A program made the position numbers and the translations under genes. Shown piece after piece: positions 22,492 through 31,260 of a DNA stretch of 64,000 bases (position 1 is the first letter of the stretch; the number at the start of each line of letters is the position of its first letter). Source of the DNA: Lithodes maja (lineage: Eukaryota; Arthropoda; Malacostraca; Decapoda; Lithodidae); NCBI GenBank assembly GCA_037953745.1, contig JBAKBP010000703.1, positions 1 through 64,000 on the forward strand. The letters are read 5' to 3'. Below the pieces are notes generated by a model. It was not told the DNA's origin. It made no database searches and worked only from the letters and a program-made list of their open reading frames with translations.

Positions 22492-23462
22492 ATTTTTTCA
22501 CGCGTCGCCATTGTTGAAGTCCGCTTTTGTTGTGCTCCTTCAATTCACCCTGTTTTAGGTTCGTTTCGGCTTTTCTGGCCTTCTTTTTGCTAGACAGATG
22601 TTACGTGCTCTAGGACACACCTAAATGGGCTCCTCAGTGTGTTTAATGGAGACGCGTGTGGAAATAGCTACCGAAGGTACGGGGGCGCTTGGCGTTCCCC
22701 GTCTATATGTTTTCATTTTTTCTTTTTTAATTTTCTTTTTTCCTGTTAGTCTGGGCATAGTTTAGCTTTTAGCTTCAATTAGCCTAGCTTGTTTATCATT
22801 CAGGAATTGCTATGCCCTTATGAGTTCTCATTTTTTCATAGCCTAGGTGTACAGTTGGTTCACAATCTGAGATTTCGTGGTGGCGGTGCTGTTTGTAGTG
22901 TTTGTGTCAGCCGCATAACTAGCGTTATTCCCGAGTCCCCCCTTTCGAGCCTTCACTGTGTCTCAAGGGCCTGGGCGCTTAGTGGTTCGTGATACCCAGA
23001 GGTACCCCACGGGGGCCTCTCCCTCACTCCACAGGGTTTTTCGCCCCTGACACATTCTCTACTCGCGGCTAGGCCACCCTTTTTCTCACCAGTTTCATTA
23101 CTGGTTTTTTGTGTTCCCTTCCTGTTTTCACCTCCATCCTTTCATAACTTTTGCCCACTCCTGGGGTACCCCACGGGGGCCCCTGTTGTGCCAAACCACC
23201 CAACCTGCCACTTCTCCTCATGGGCTTTGCTCTATCTCTGTGGGTTGGGTGGTTCCCAGGGGATGTGCCTCCTCTCCCCTGGTGTGCCTTCCTTGCCTCT
23301 CCCTTGACCGGTCGAGTCAGGATATTATCAAGGAAGACACTGCTCAGCTAGATGGTCATCGTCGCTTGGAGTTCATAAGGAGTTGACGCTTGTTTGCGGG
23401 CCTTTTTTGGTTTTCCTAGACGCCCCTCTCGCTTGTTCGGCACCGGGCCCTCTTGGCCGGTC
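22492..23462 (+). promoter_or_regulatory. Leader of DIRS family A
   Basis: No ORF of note. It holds the presumed promoter. The word GGTACCCCACGGGGGCC occurs twice (about 22999 and 23166). Pyrimidine-rich tracts are frequent. I cannot place a TATA box or initiator with confidence. Confidence 0.4.
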
Positions 23463-23605
23463 CCGCAAATTTGCGGAGTGCTCGATTCGGCCCTCTGGGT
23501 CGTTTCGGCTCCCCGCAAATTTGCGGAGATCGCTGGGGGGTCGCGTGGCGATGTGGGAGGTTTGTGTCGGTACGGATCTACCTCCATTGGCCCGCAAATT
23601 TGCGG
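23463..23605. promoter_or_regulatory. Three copies of a 14-bp palindrome
   Basis: CCGCAAATTTGCGG, a perfect palindrome, occurs at 23463-23476, 23513-23526 and 23592-23605, that is three times in 143 bp upstream of the gag-like ORF. The flanks between copies are not repeated, so this is not a simple tandem array. It looks like a dimeric protein-binding site. Confidence 0.6.
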
Positions 23606-23805
23606 TTATAGTTGGCTTTCACTGTTGACCCTTTTTTGTGTCATATTGTTGCCTGTTACTATATTGGTGTCTACACTTTATGGTGTTAGGGCCCTGCATG
23701 TGAGGTGTTGAGTGGTGTTTAACACTTTCTCCATCTTTGCAGGTTCAGCTTGTGCTCTTAAGCATCGCCCGCCCTCATCGCCTCCCTCAGTGTTCCCGGT
23801 TTCGA

Positions 23806-23931
23806 GTGAGTACGCCTTCCAGTTTGCATGTGTCTTCTTGTTTACCCATGCTCATTCCCTGGTTTTTATTGGACATTCTCTTCGCTGACTCCGTCACCGT
23901 GCTGCTTATGCTGTGTGTTCTTCCATTGCAG
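23806..23931 (+). other. Candidate intron in the DIRS family A leader
   Basis: A strong donor-like GTGAGTACG at 23806 and a pyrimidine-rich acceptor TTCTTCCATTGCAG ending at 23931 define a 126-bp candidate intron. It ends six bases before the ATG at 23937. Removal would bring the leader directly onto that ATG. This is prediction only. Confidence 0.35.
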
Positions 23932-23936
23932 GTGTG

Positions 23937-26783
23937 ATGCCTTGCTTTCGCCAGGGCTGTGGCTCCCCATGTTTGGAGTGCCACCGGTCCTGCCTACGCC
24001 ACTCCCAATGTGTGTCCTCTACGGCCTACCTCCCTGCGCTGTGTGGCCCGTGCATGGACTTGGTAGATGTTGTGGACCATCACCCTGGTTCCTCTGACGC
24101 GGCGGCGGCCTCGGCATCCCTTCAGTCCGTGTGGGCGGTGGTCTCCCACCACATTCGATCTGTGGGCCATCGCTCCCCGGCTTTTGTGGATGACCGGATC
24201 CGTGTGGCCCTGGGCATCCCTGACCCGTCTGGGGGCCGTTTACCTGGCCCTCTTCCTGCTCGGGCCCTTCTTCCTGGGTCCCGTGGTCGGTCGCCGCATC
24301 GTCGGGATGATCCTCAGCTCCGTCCACGCTCTCGCTCTCCTCGTCGTCCGTCCTCTACTGCCCCTCCTCGTCCTCCTGCTGGCCTTGACTCCGGCCGTCG
24401 CCCTCGTCATGGTTCTCGCCCTGAGGCCAGGGTTAGCGTCTCTGCCCCTGTACGCCCTCCCCTGGCCTCTCCGGATCGGGGCTCTACTACTTTCCGCCCG
24501 CTTCCCCTGCACATGAGGCGTCCTCTTCCTGTGTCCTCCACGCGGGCGGAAGTCCATACTGTAGCTGGCCCTCTGCTCCCTCCTCCTACTCTGTCCAGGG
24601 GGGAGCGCCAGGTTGTCGTTGCTTCTCCTCCTACTTCTCCTGCTTCTGTGCCTCTTCTTCCTTCGCGGTCTCGTCCCAAGGTGGTGGTCCCTCCCTCCTC
24701 CTCCTCGGTGTCGGGCCGCCCTGTTCTCTCAGCCCCGGGGATCCTTGCTCTGTTTCCCCCCGCGGCTCCTTCTGACCTCCTTTCACCCGGCCAGCCTTCC
24801 CACTCCCGTCATCCTACTCCTCTTCCTTCTTCGATACCTGATCTTCGACTTCCGGCTCCCCGAGTGGGTACCCCGCCGCTTGACTCGGTAGAGTATAGCG
24901 AGGTTTCGGGGTCCCCTTTCTCGGGGGCTGACGTGTCGCTGGAAGAGGGGGAGGATGATGTTTCCCCCTCGGGCGTTAGTGAGCGGGGGCGAGACCCTCT
25001 GGGACGCCACGGCAGTCGTCGCTCGCCTTCTTTGGGCCGCGACGCTGCTGTTTCGTGTCATGGGTCTCGCTCTCGCTCACGCTCACGCTCGCCCCTGCGG
25101 GCCGAACAATCTTCGGGGGGGTCGCCTCTCTCGGATCGATTTTCGGCTCTGCAGGGGTGGGTTGTGTCACACTTCGACGCGCGATTGGAGGCGATGCAGG
25201 AATCCCTCTTGTCGCGCTTCTTGGAGGTGACACAACCTCAGCGCCTCACCCAACCTGCCCCTGCTTTGGTCCCCCTCCCCTCTGCGGTGGACCACATTCC
25301 CTCTCGCCCTGCTTCCCCTCCTGCCCGGTCGTCGGATAGCACTGCTCCTGCCCTGGCTCAGGTGGTTCCCCCTGCTGTCTCCCATGCGGGGGTCCTCCGT
25401 CTGCTAGGGCAGGGTCCGCGCTTGCCCCCCATCCAGAAGGCCAAGGTCCCGTCGAGGACTATGCCTCTCCTCTATGGCTCCTTAGCTGTTTGGAAGGGGG
25501 TGCAGGCCTCCCACCCGGAGCGTGCTACCGATTTACCGTCCGGAGAGAGGGCCCTACCTTTGGGCTGGTCGGTCCAACTCCATGATAAAATGCAGTTTAG
25601 GGCGTTCAGGGTGGATGGTCAGGTGGCCGACGTGGAGGTGCGGGCTTACCCGACAAGGACTGACCTTCAGTACTTTTCGGTCAAGCCCAAGCCCCCGTCT
25701 GCTCCTCGGACTAAGCTCTGGTCAGACTTCAGCCGCCAGGACATCCTTCAAGATGTTCAGTCCCTCGCTGTTTTGACGGGACTGTCCTCCTATGGGACAG
25801 GTTTGAGTGACGATGGTAAGCCTGGCTTGGCCGTCGTCCTTGATAATCCTCTCCCATTGGAGGCCTGGTTTGCTGAGGCCTTAGAATTTGCTACCCGTTC
25901 CGTCGACAGATCGGTTTCAGTCCCTCCCCCAGAGTCGTCGCTGCTTTTGCCTCCTCTTGTGTCTGTCGCCGGATTGGATGGCAAGTTCTGGTCCTGGATT
26001 AGCGCTCCCAAACTTGAAATTTGTGCTATTGCTAACTCGTTCTTTTCCCACCCAGATAAGTCCTCTGTCGACAGGGATTTTACCTTGCGGCAGAGGGTGG
26101 CGAACTTATTTTCTTGTTTTTTAGGTTCCCTCCAGACCTCTGTTCACCACCTGCGACTTATCGAGGCGACTGCACCTGGCGATCTTCGCGAGGGTTTGGA
26201 CCACGTTAGGCGGATCCACCTTCAGCTCGCGGTGTCTTTGGTTCCCGAGCTGACGGCGGTTTTGTGCGAGGCTACTCGACAACGCCAAACGGTAAGGTCC
26301 TCGTTCTGCCGGAAGGCCCCTTTGGATATTCGTCAGGGTTTGTTGTACTCTGAGTTATATACATCGGGGCTGTTCGCGCAGGATGCTTGGGAACGCTACG
26401 CTTCTCTGTCAGCGGACCCTGCTTACGACACGCAAAGACGCGCTGTGTCGCGACCAGGGTCTTCGCAGTCCCGTCCTTCTGCCGGTCCTCCTCGGAGTGC
26501 TGGTGCCGCTGCTGCTGCCAAGAAAGGGCGCAGGAAAGGGAAGTTGCCGGCTCGAGCGTCGGTTCCGCCTCGCACTTCTGCTCCTGCTCCCTTTCATCCC
26601 CGCCGAGAAGGGGCTGGCCAGCCTTCCACTTCCGGCCGCACTTCGACGGGGTCCGACGCACGACGGACAGGGGATGGGGTGTCCCGCCCTTTTCGGCGAG
26701 GTGGGGGGGGTAGAGGTGGTCAACGAGGGTCTTATGACCGCAAGGACCGTACCGGGGGACCCTCCACGTCAAAAAATGTGTAG
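23937..26783 (+). CDS. DIRS family A gag-like protein (ORF1)
   Basis: 948 codons from the ATG at 23937, chosen over the in-frame ATG at 23913 because the latter lies in a candidate intron. Visible parts: an N-terminal Cys cluster (CFRQGCGSPCLECHRSC, then CGPCM) that could bind zinc; a long Pro/Ser/Arg-rich low-complexity region including SRSRSRSRSP; a more ordered region from about residue 490 (LLYGSLAVWKGVQASHP onward, with YFSVKPKPPSAPRTKLWSDF); and a basic Arg/Gly-rich tail (RRGGGGRGGQRG) fit for nucleic-acid binding. Position and length fit the DIRS ORF1. The stop at 26781 is preceded by a slippery heptamer. Confidence 0.85.
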   Translation: MPCFRQGCGSPCLECHRSCLRHSQCVSSTAYLPALCGPCMDLVDVVDHHPGSSDAAAASASLQSVWAVVSHHIRSVGHRSPAFVDDRIRVALGIPDPSGGRLPGPLPARALLPGSRGRSPHRRDDPQLRPRSRSPRRPSSTAPPRPPAGLDSGRRPRHGSRPEARVSVSAPVRPPLASPDRGSTTFRPLPLHMRRPLPVSSTRAEVHTVAGPLLPPPTLSRGERQVVVASPPTSPASVPLLPSRSRPKVVVPPSSSSVSGRPVLSAPGILALFPPAAPSDLLSPGQPSHSRHPTPLPSSIPDLRLPAPRVGTPPLDSVEYSEVSGSPFSGADVSLEEGEDDVSPSGVSERGRDPLGRHGSRRSPSLGRDAAVSCHGSRSRSRSRSPLRAEQSSGGSPLSDRFSALQGWVVSHFDARLEAMQESLLSRFLEVTQPQRLTQPAPALVPLPSAVDHIPSRPASPPARSSDSTAPALAQVVPPAVSHAGVLRLLGQGPRLPPIQKAKVPSRTMPLLYGSLAVWKGVQASHPERATDLPSGERALPLGWSVQLHDKMQFRAFRVDGQVADVEVRAYPTRTDLQYFSVKPKPPSAPRTKLWSDFSRQDILQDVQSLAVLTGLSSYGTGLSDDGKPGLAVVLDNPLPLEAWFAEALEFATRSVDRSVSVPPPESSLLLPPLVSVAGLDGKFWSWISAPKLEICAIANSFFSHPDKSSVDRDFTLRQRVANLFSCFLGSLQTSVHHLRLIEATAPGDLREGLDHVRRIHLQLAVSLVPELTAVLCEATRQRQTVRSSFCRKAPLDIRQGLLYSELYTSGLFAQDAWERYASLSADPAYDTQRRAVSRPGSSQSRPSAGPPRSAGAAAAAKKGRRKGKLPARASVPPRTSAPAPFHPRREGAGQPSTSGRTSTGSDARRTGDGVSRPFRRGGGGRGGQRGSYDRKDRTGGPSTSKNV
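26771..26777 (+). promoter_or_regulatory. Candidate -1 ribosomal frameshift site A_AAA_AAT
   Basis: In the ORF1 frame the codons are TCA AAA AAT GTG TAG, so the heptamer A AAA AAT is in the correct X XXY YYZ phase and ends three bases before the stop. A one-base backward slip enters exactly the frame of ORF2, which is open from upstream of this point through 29665. A downstream stimulatory structure was not worked out. Confidence 0.5.
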
Positions 26784-29665
26784 GTTCTCCGGGTCGGTCT
26801 CCTCCTTGTTCTCCTTCTCGCCTCGCCGACCGGGTCGCTCACCTCATCTCGGGGGCTCCCACAGGTTGTTTTCGCCCTTGCGCCCTTCGATGGCCGCGAG
26901 GGACGTGGGGGCGGAAGATTGCACGGAGGGGTCTAACCTGGAGATGGAAGTCCAGACCCCCACTCAGCTCTTGTCAACGAAGCCGGCCTGTCTCTTCGGA
27001 GGTGGCCGCCGTGATTACATCCATGCACGAGCAGGGAATCGTCAAGGAGGTGAAAGCCGGTCACCCGGTTTTCCTCTCCCGTGTATTTCTGGTACCAAAG
27101 AAGGACTGCGACGCGATGCGACCGGTGGTGGATCTGTCGGCCCTCAACGGGCACATCGTGAACACGCGATTTCGGATGCTAACGGTGCACCAGGTACGAC
27201 TGGCCCTGCGGCCTCTGTCGTGGGTAGTGTCGCTGGACCTCAAGGATGCGTATTGGCACGTCCCTATACATCCTCGTTTCCAGCGATTCTTGGCCGTTCG
27301 GACTTCCGATCGCGTGTTCATGTTCGACAGGCTTCCCTTCGGTCTCAACATCGCGCCGCGGATCTTCTCGAAACTGGTGAAGCAGGCTCTGGATCCTCTC
27401 CTCAGGGGCGGCCTCCAGATCCTGTTTTACTTGGACGACTGGTTGATAGTTTCAGACACCCTAGAACACTGCGTTCGCGACACCCTCACGGTAGTTCGAC
27501 ACATCACACAGTTAGGGTTCAACATAAACATTCCCAAGTCCCGCCTGACCCCGTCGCGTGTCGTGACGTGGGTAGGTCTCGAATGGGATCTGACAAACGC
27601 TACGGTTACCCAGAGTCAGCCAAACGCGGTGAAACTTCGCAGGAAGGTCTTCGCCGTGTTGCACTCGGTCTCCCTCACGAGGAGGATCTGGGACTCGTTA
27701 GTGGGTTCCCTGAATTGGGCTGCTCTGACCATTCCCTTAGGGAGGCTCAGGCTGCGCCGCCTAATCCTCATGGGCAACAGGGTGTTTCCGTTGGTCCCTA
27801 TGGATCGGCTCATGCCGATCCCGCGTTCCATTCACAGACACTTAGGACACTGGGTTGCTCGGGGCACGCTCTCTGCGGCTGTGCCCTGGACCGCCCCCCC
27901 GCCGACGATCTGGGTGGATACAGATGCGTCGAGCGAGGTGGGGTGGGGTTACCAATCCAACCTGGGACATCAACAACACGGCAGATGGGTGGGACACACA
28001 CACCTACACATCAATGCCCTCGAACTCTTGGTTCCCTTGTTCTTCCTGCGGGACCACGCGCTGGCCCTTCGGGGCCTGTCGGTGGCCTTCAGGATGGACA
28101 ATCAGACAGCTGTCCACTGTATCCAAAAGCAGGGGTCCTCCAGGTCTTTGACTCTGTTGGGGATCTCCGAGAAGTTGTTCTTCCTCGCGAACCGACACAA
28201 CATCTCCCTGCACGCCTCCTACCTGCCCGGGTCTGCCAACCTGTGGGCGGACGCCCTGTCGCGAGGACAGGGCGTTCTTGTAGAATGGGCGATGAAACAG
28301 ACTGTATTCGACGACCTCGCGGCTTCCTGGGGTGTTCCGGAGGTCGACTTGTTCGCATCGAAGGAGACGCGCAAGTTGCCTCGGTACCTATCCCTCCGGA
28401 CTCGTACTCCGGAGGGGGGTCCGGACGCTTTCATGGAAGACTGGAGCAGGTGGCAGTCGATATACATATTTCCGCCACCAGACGCACTGTTGATGTGCAA
28501 AGTCCTCGCGAGGCTGCGGCTGTACCGCGGCAGAGTCTGGCTCATAGCGCCTCTGTGGCCGGCCCAGGCTTGGTACTCCCCAGTTGAAGCGGTGGTGCCC
28601 GAGTCCGGTCCCTCTCCCTCTCTCACACTTCCACTTGAGCCAGGTTGGCGACCTACGGACCTCGTTGGCCTTCGCATCGTGGATGTTCGTGAGGCACGGT
28701 GGCTCCCGGTCCACGGACGGGACCTGACTGACTTCCTGAAGCGTTCATGGACGACTTCGACTTGGGGGACTTACGAGTCCCACTGGAAGTCTTTTACTAG
28801 GTGGATACAGGACACTCGCCAGACTGTTAGCTCTCCTTCCCTCGTCCTACACTACTTGTTTCACCTCTTCCGTACACGTCGCTTTCAGGTCACCACTATA
28901 CGTAACCACTTGTCTGCCATCCGGGAGGTCTTTGAGTCCGTCACTGGGCTGGTCGTTCCTCCGAAGGAGCTGGATTCCTTCATGAAGGCTGCCTTCCGGG
29001 AACGACCCCCTCCGCGCCAGATCCCTCCTCAGTGGGATCTGGGGCGTGCTCTGGACCTTCTGGCTTCACACACATATACACGGGACACTACACCGGTTCA
29101 GTTGCTGGAGCGTACACTCTTCCTTGTCGCTCTGGCCACTGGGGATAGGGTGTCTGAACTAGCTGCCATGTCACGGTCCCAGGAATGCATGCGATTCTCC
29201 CCGTCATTGAATGTCGTCACGTTGGCCCCCTCCCCTCATTTTGTTGCCAAGAATGAGAGAGAGACCCACGTTTTCAAGCCTTTCACCATCCAGGCTTTAA
29301 AACGTGGGCATACTCACCATGTGTTGTGCCCGGTGCAGGCCTTGCACTCTTATGTTGAGTCTGTGGCTCCGACTTCGGGGACTGCTGTGTGGGTGTCTCC
29401 TCGGACTGGTGGGAGGCTTTCGAAGGTACAGATAGGACGCCACATTTGTCGGGTTATTCGTGCCAGTAACCCTGCTTGTCGGGGTTCTGCTCACGATGTG
29501 CGGTCCTTTGCTGCCTCCTTACGGTTCCTGCAGACTCGTTCGTTGCCTGACGTTGCCTCGGCAGGTTTGTGGTCGTCTATCCATACCTTCATCTCCTCCT
29601 ACCTCTCCATGTCCATTGTTAGACCCCCTCGGCCTGTGATAGCTCTCGGGCGTCGTGTTTCCTAG
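26774..29665 (+). CDS. DIRS family A pol: RT, RNase H, methyltransferase-like domain, tyrosine recombinase
   Basis: Open frame entered by frameshift, or from a start further in; the frame is open from about 26737. RT: FLVPKKDCDAMRPVVDLS, SLDLKDAYWHV, FGLNIAPRIFSKLV and YLDDW at 27428. RNase H: WVDTDAS (about 27912), HINALELL, RMDNQTAVHCIQKQGS and ADALSRG. Methyltransferase-like segment: VDLFAS, IFPPPDALLM and IAPLWPAQAWY; the catalytic DPPY-type motif is replaced by FPPP. Recombinase: RNHLSAIRE, GDRVSELAAM, HDVRSFAASLRF and ISSYLS, giving Arg, His-x-x-Arg and the probable Tyr nucleophile. All three enzyme cores look intact. Confidence 0.95.
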   Translation, partial: KCVGSPGRSPPCSPSRLADRVAHLISGAPTGCFRPCALRWPRGTWGRKIARRGLTWRWKSRPPLSSCQRSRPVSSEVAAVITSMHEQGIVKEVKAGHPVFLSRVFLVPKKDCDAMRPVVDLSALNGHIVNTRFRMLTVHQVRLALRPLSWVVSLDLKDAYWHVPIHPRFQRFLAVRTSDRVFMFDRLPFGLNIAPRIFSKLVKQALDPLLRGGLQILFYLDDWLIVSDTLEHCVRDTLTVVRHITQLGFNINIPKSRLTPSRVVTWVGLEWDLTNATVTQSQPNAVKLRRKVFAVLHSVSLTRRIWDSLVGSLNWAALTIPLGRLRLRRLILMGNRVFPLVPMDRLMPIPRSIHRHLGHWVARGTLSAAVPWTAPPPTIWVDTDASSEVGWGYQSNLGHQQHGRWVGHTHLHINALELLVPLFFLRDHALALRGLSVAFRMDNQTAVHCIQKQGSSRSLTLLGISEKLFFLANRHNISLHASYLPGSANLWADALSRGQGVLVEWAMKQTVFDDLAASWGVPEVDLFASKETRKLPRYLSLRTRTPEGGPDAFMEDWSRWQSIYIFPPPDALLMCKVLARLRLYRGRVWLIAPLWPAQAWYSPVEAVVPESGPSPSLTLPLEPGWRPTDLVGLRIVDVREARWLPVHGRDLTDFLKRSWTTSTWGTYESHWKSFTRWIQDTRQTVSSPSLVLHYLFHLFRTRRFQVTTIRNHLSAIREVFESVTGLVVPPKELDSFMKAAFRERPPPRQIPPQWDLGRALDLLASHTYTRDTTPVQLLERTLFLVALATGDRVSELAAMSRSQECMRFSPSLNVVTLAPSPHFVAKNERETHVFKPFTIQALKRGHTHHVLCPVQALHSYVESVAPTSGTAVWVSPRTGGRLSKVQIGRHICRVIRASNPACRGSAHDVRSFAASLRFLQTRSLPDVASAGLWSSIHTFISSYLSMSIVRPPRPVIALGRRVS

Positions 29666-30109
29666 AGCTCTTGCGAGGTTGCCTGGTCTTCCCCCCTTGT
29701 CACTCTTTCTTTTACTTTGTTTTCTTTGCAAAAGGGGGGGGGGGAGTACGGGTTTGCAACACTGGATTACAAGTTTGGGATTATGTTATATGTATACAGT
29801 ACATAAGTGTTTTTGCCTCCTTGAAAATGGTGTTTTCAGTTTGTGTTCCTTGTTTTTTGTTCAATGGGAAGAAAAGGGATTTTCTGTACAGTGCTTTTTG
29901 GTTTAAGACAAGTCTATGATTTTGCATTAATATGAATGACGGGCACGTGTTAAAACTGCTCTTTTTAGCTACTCCTCAGTTTTTCACGCTTTATTAAACT
30001 CTCTTGTTTACCTTGTGTTTCTTTGTCATTCATACTTTTGTCTTATGCATTGGTTTTTTTGGTATGTTGGGCTTGGATGTCCTCCTCCTATTTGTTATGC
30101 AGCCTTGAC
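29666..30109 (+). other. 3' untranslated part of DIRS family A
   Basis: AT-richer than the ORFs, with a G run at about 29740 and T-rich stretches. No ORF or other feature. It leads into the internal complementary region. Confidence 0.6.
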
Positions 30110-30222
30110 GTTGGATTTGCCAAGACTACTAACAAATTGGGAGGTTTGACGTACCTCCCAACCTACCAAATAGGAAAACCTACTATTTGGTAGTAGTCTT
30201 GGAAAATCCAACGTACATAATA
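30110..30222. repeat. Internal complementary region of DIRS family A
   Basis: The first part (GCCTTGACGTTGGATTTGCC to ACTAACAAA) is the reverse complement of the left terminus at 22188. From TTGGGAGG onward it is the reverse complement of the right terminus (about 30541-30624). The two are joined head to tail, as expected for the circle-junction template in the DIRS1 replication model. It also contains the hairpins of the right end. Confidence 0.92.
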
Positions 30223-30273
30223 CCCTCCCTCACTCCGGACCCCTGCCCATCCGCGTTCTTCTGCTGGCGTGAG

Positions 30274-30624
30274 ATGTGATAACAAGAGAGAGTCGCTTAT
30301 GCGCACGTTCGACAGGGATCGGCGCATGACGGAACACGGTATGGGCCTTGAGCGGTAACTAAGGTAAACCCCTTTTTCTTCTCTTCTATGCTTTTTTCAC
30401 CTTCGGTGGTAGTTTTGGTTAATGTACAACGTCTCCTAGAGCAAGATAAGGAGTAGACTCTAGACGTTTTCTTTTTAACCGCGGTTGGAATGACGACATA
30501 GCAGTCAAAATAGACAAGTCGTCATTGCAATTAGGTTAATAGCCTTGACGTTGGATTTTCCAAGACTACTACCAAATAGTAGGTTTTCCTATTTGGTAGG
30601 TTGGGAGGTACGTCAAACCTCCCA
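30274..30624. repeat. Right inverted terminal repeat and hairpin extension of DIRS family A
   Basis: Reverse complement of the left repeat to about 30577. A right-end-specific extension follows with two hairpins: ACCAAATAG (30571-30579) with CTATTTGGT (30589-30597), and TGGGAGGT (30602-30609) with ACCTCCCA (30617-30624). The end at 30624 is placed by the junction in the internal complementary region. Confidence 0.88.
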
Positions 30625-30639
30625 GTATGTATGTATGTA

Positions 30640-31260
30640 TATCACAAACATAAAAAATAAACTGACACCCAGACTTAATACCCTCTGGTCACTTGCCCAC
30701 ACAAAATTTGGACACAACAAAGAAACTACCACCACAGTATACAAACAGTACATAATATCAGTGATGGAATATGTAAGCCCTGCCTGGGCTTCTAACCTAG
30801 CTGAAACACACTACAAGACCTTGCAGACCATTCAACAAAGCCCTAAAAATCATCACAGACTGCACAACTAATGCACCTACAGATCATCTACATCAAGAAA
30901 CAAAAGTCCACAAAGTCAAAGACCACCTGGACATGAGAGGCACTCAAATCCTGGCTGCAGCCTCCACAATCCAATACCATCCACTACACTACATGGCAGC
31001 ACACCCACAGACACCAAGGAATTTCAAAAGCACACCCAACACATGATACCACACACAAATAATGTCATCTCTCCCTCCCTGTCCACCCCAAACAAGCTTC
31101 CAGAATCACATCCATACTCATATCTCTCGTCGTTCCATCCAATCACTCAAAGACAACATGCAGCTGCAGGCAAAACCTTCCGAAATCCATCCCTCTGAAT
31201 TCTCCCTTCCTCGCGAGGACAGAGTCCACTTGGCTAGGCTGAGATGTGGGCACAATTCGG
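30640..31260 (+). mobile_element. LINE C-terminal fragment (Jockey/I-like)
   Basis: The reading includes KLTPRLNTLWSLAHTKFGHN, YIISVMEYVSPAWASNL and, after a frame change, a tail with HPSEFSLPREDRVHLARLRC and GH. This is the typical end of Jockey- or I-group RT proteins (LPR..R..L..LRSGH). It is 5'-truncated and frameshifted. It abuts the right end of DIRS family A across a GTAT microsatellite. Confidence 0.75.

Larger units (their letters stand above)
22188..30624 (+). mobile_element. Complete DIRS-like retrotransposon, family A
   Basis: 8.4 kb with ~304-bp inverted terminal repeats (22188-22491 and about 30274-30577), a 47-bp extension on the right end, a GC-rich leader, two long open ORFs and an internal complementary region at 30110-30222. 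The pol ORF has RT, RNase H, a methyltransferase-like domain and a tyrosine recombinase in one frame, so integration is expected to use the recombinase without target duplication. None is seen. It lies in family-B copy 2. The coding part is much more GC-rich than its surroundings. No disabling lesion was found, so it is potentially functional. Confidence 0.95.

Noticed and set aside
24019..25385. Several long minus-strand open frames across the DIRS gag region
   Set aside because: GC-rich, Arg/Pro-rich antisense shadows of the gag-like ORF, with no start context or motifs.
26383..28587. Open frame of 734 codons overlapping gag and pol of DIRS family A
   Set aside because: It is the +1 frame of the RT/RNase H coding region in GC-rich DNA with few stops; it shows no domain motifs, while the other frame carries all RT motifs.
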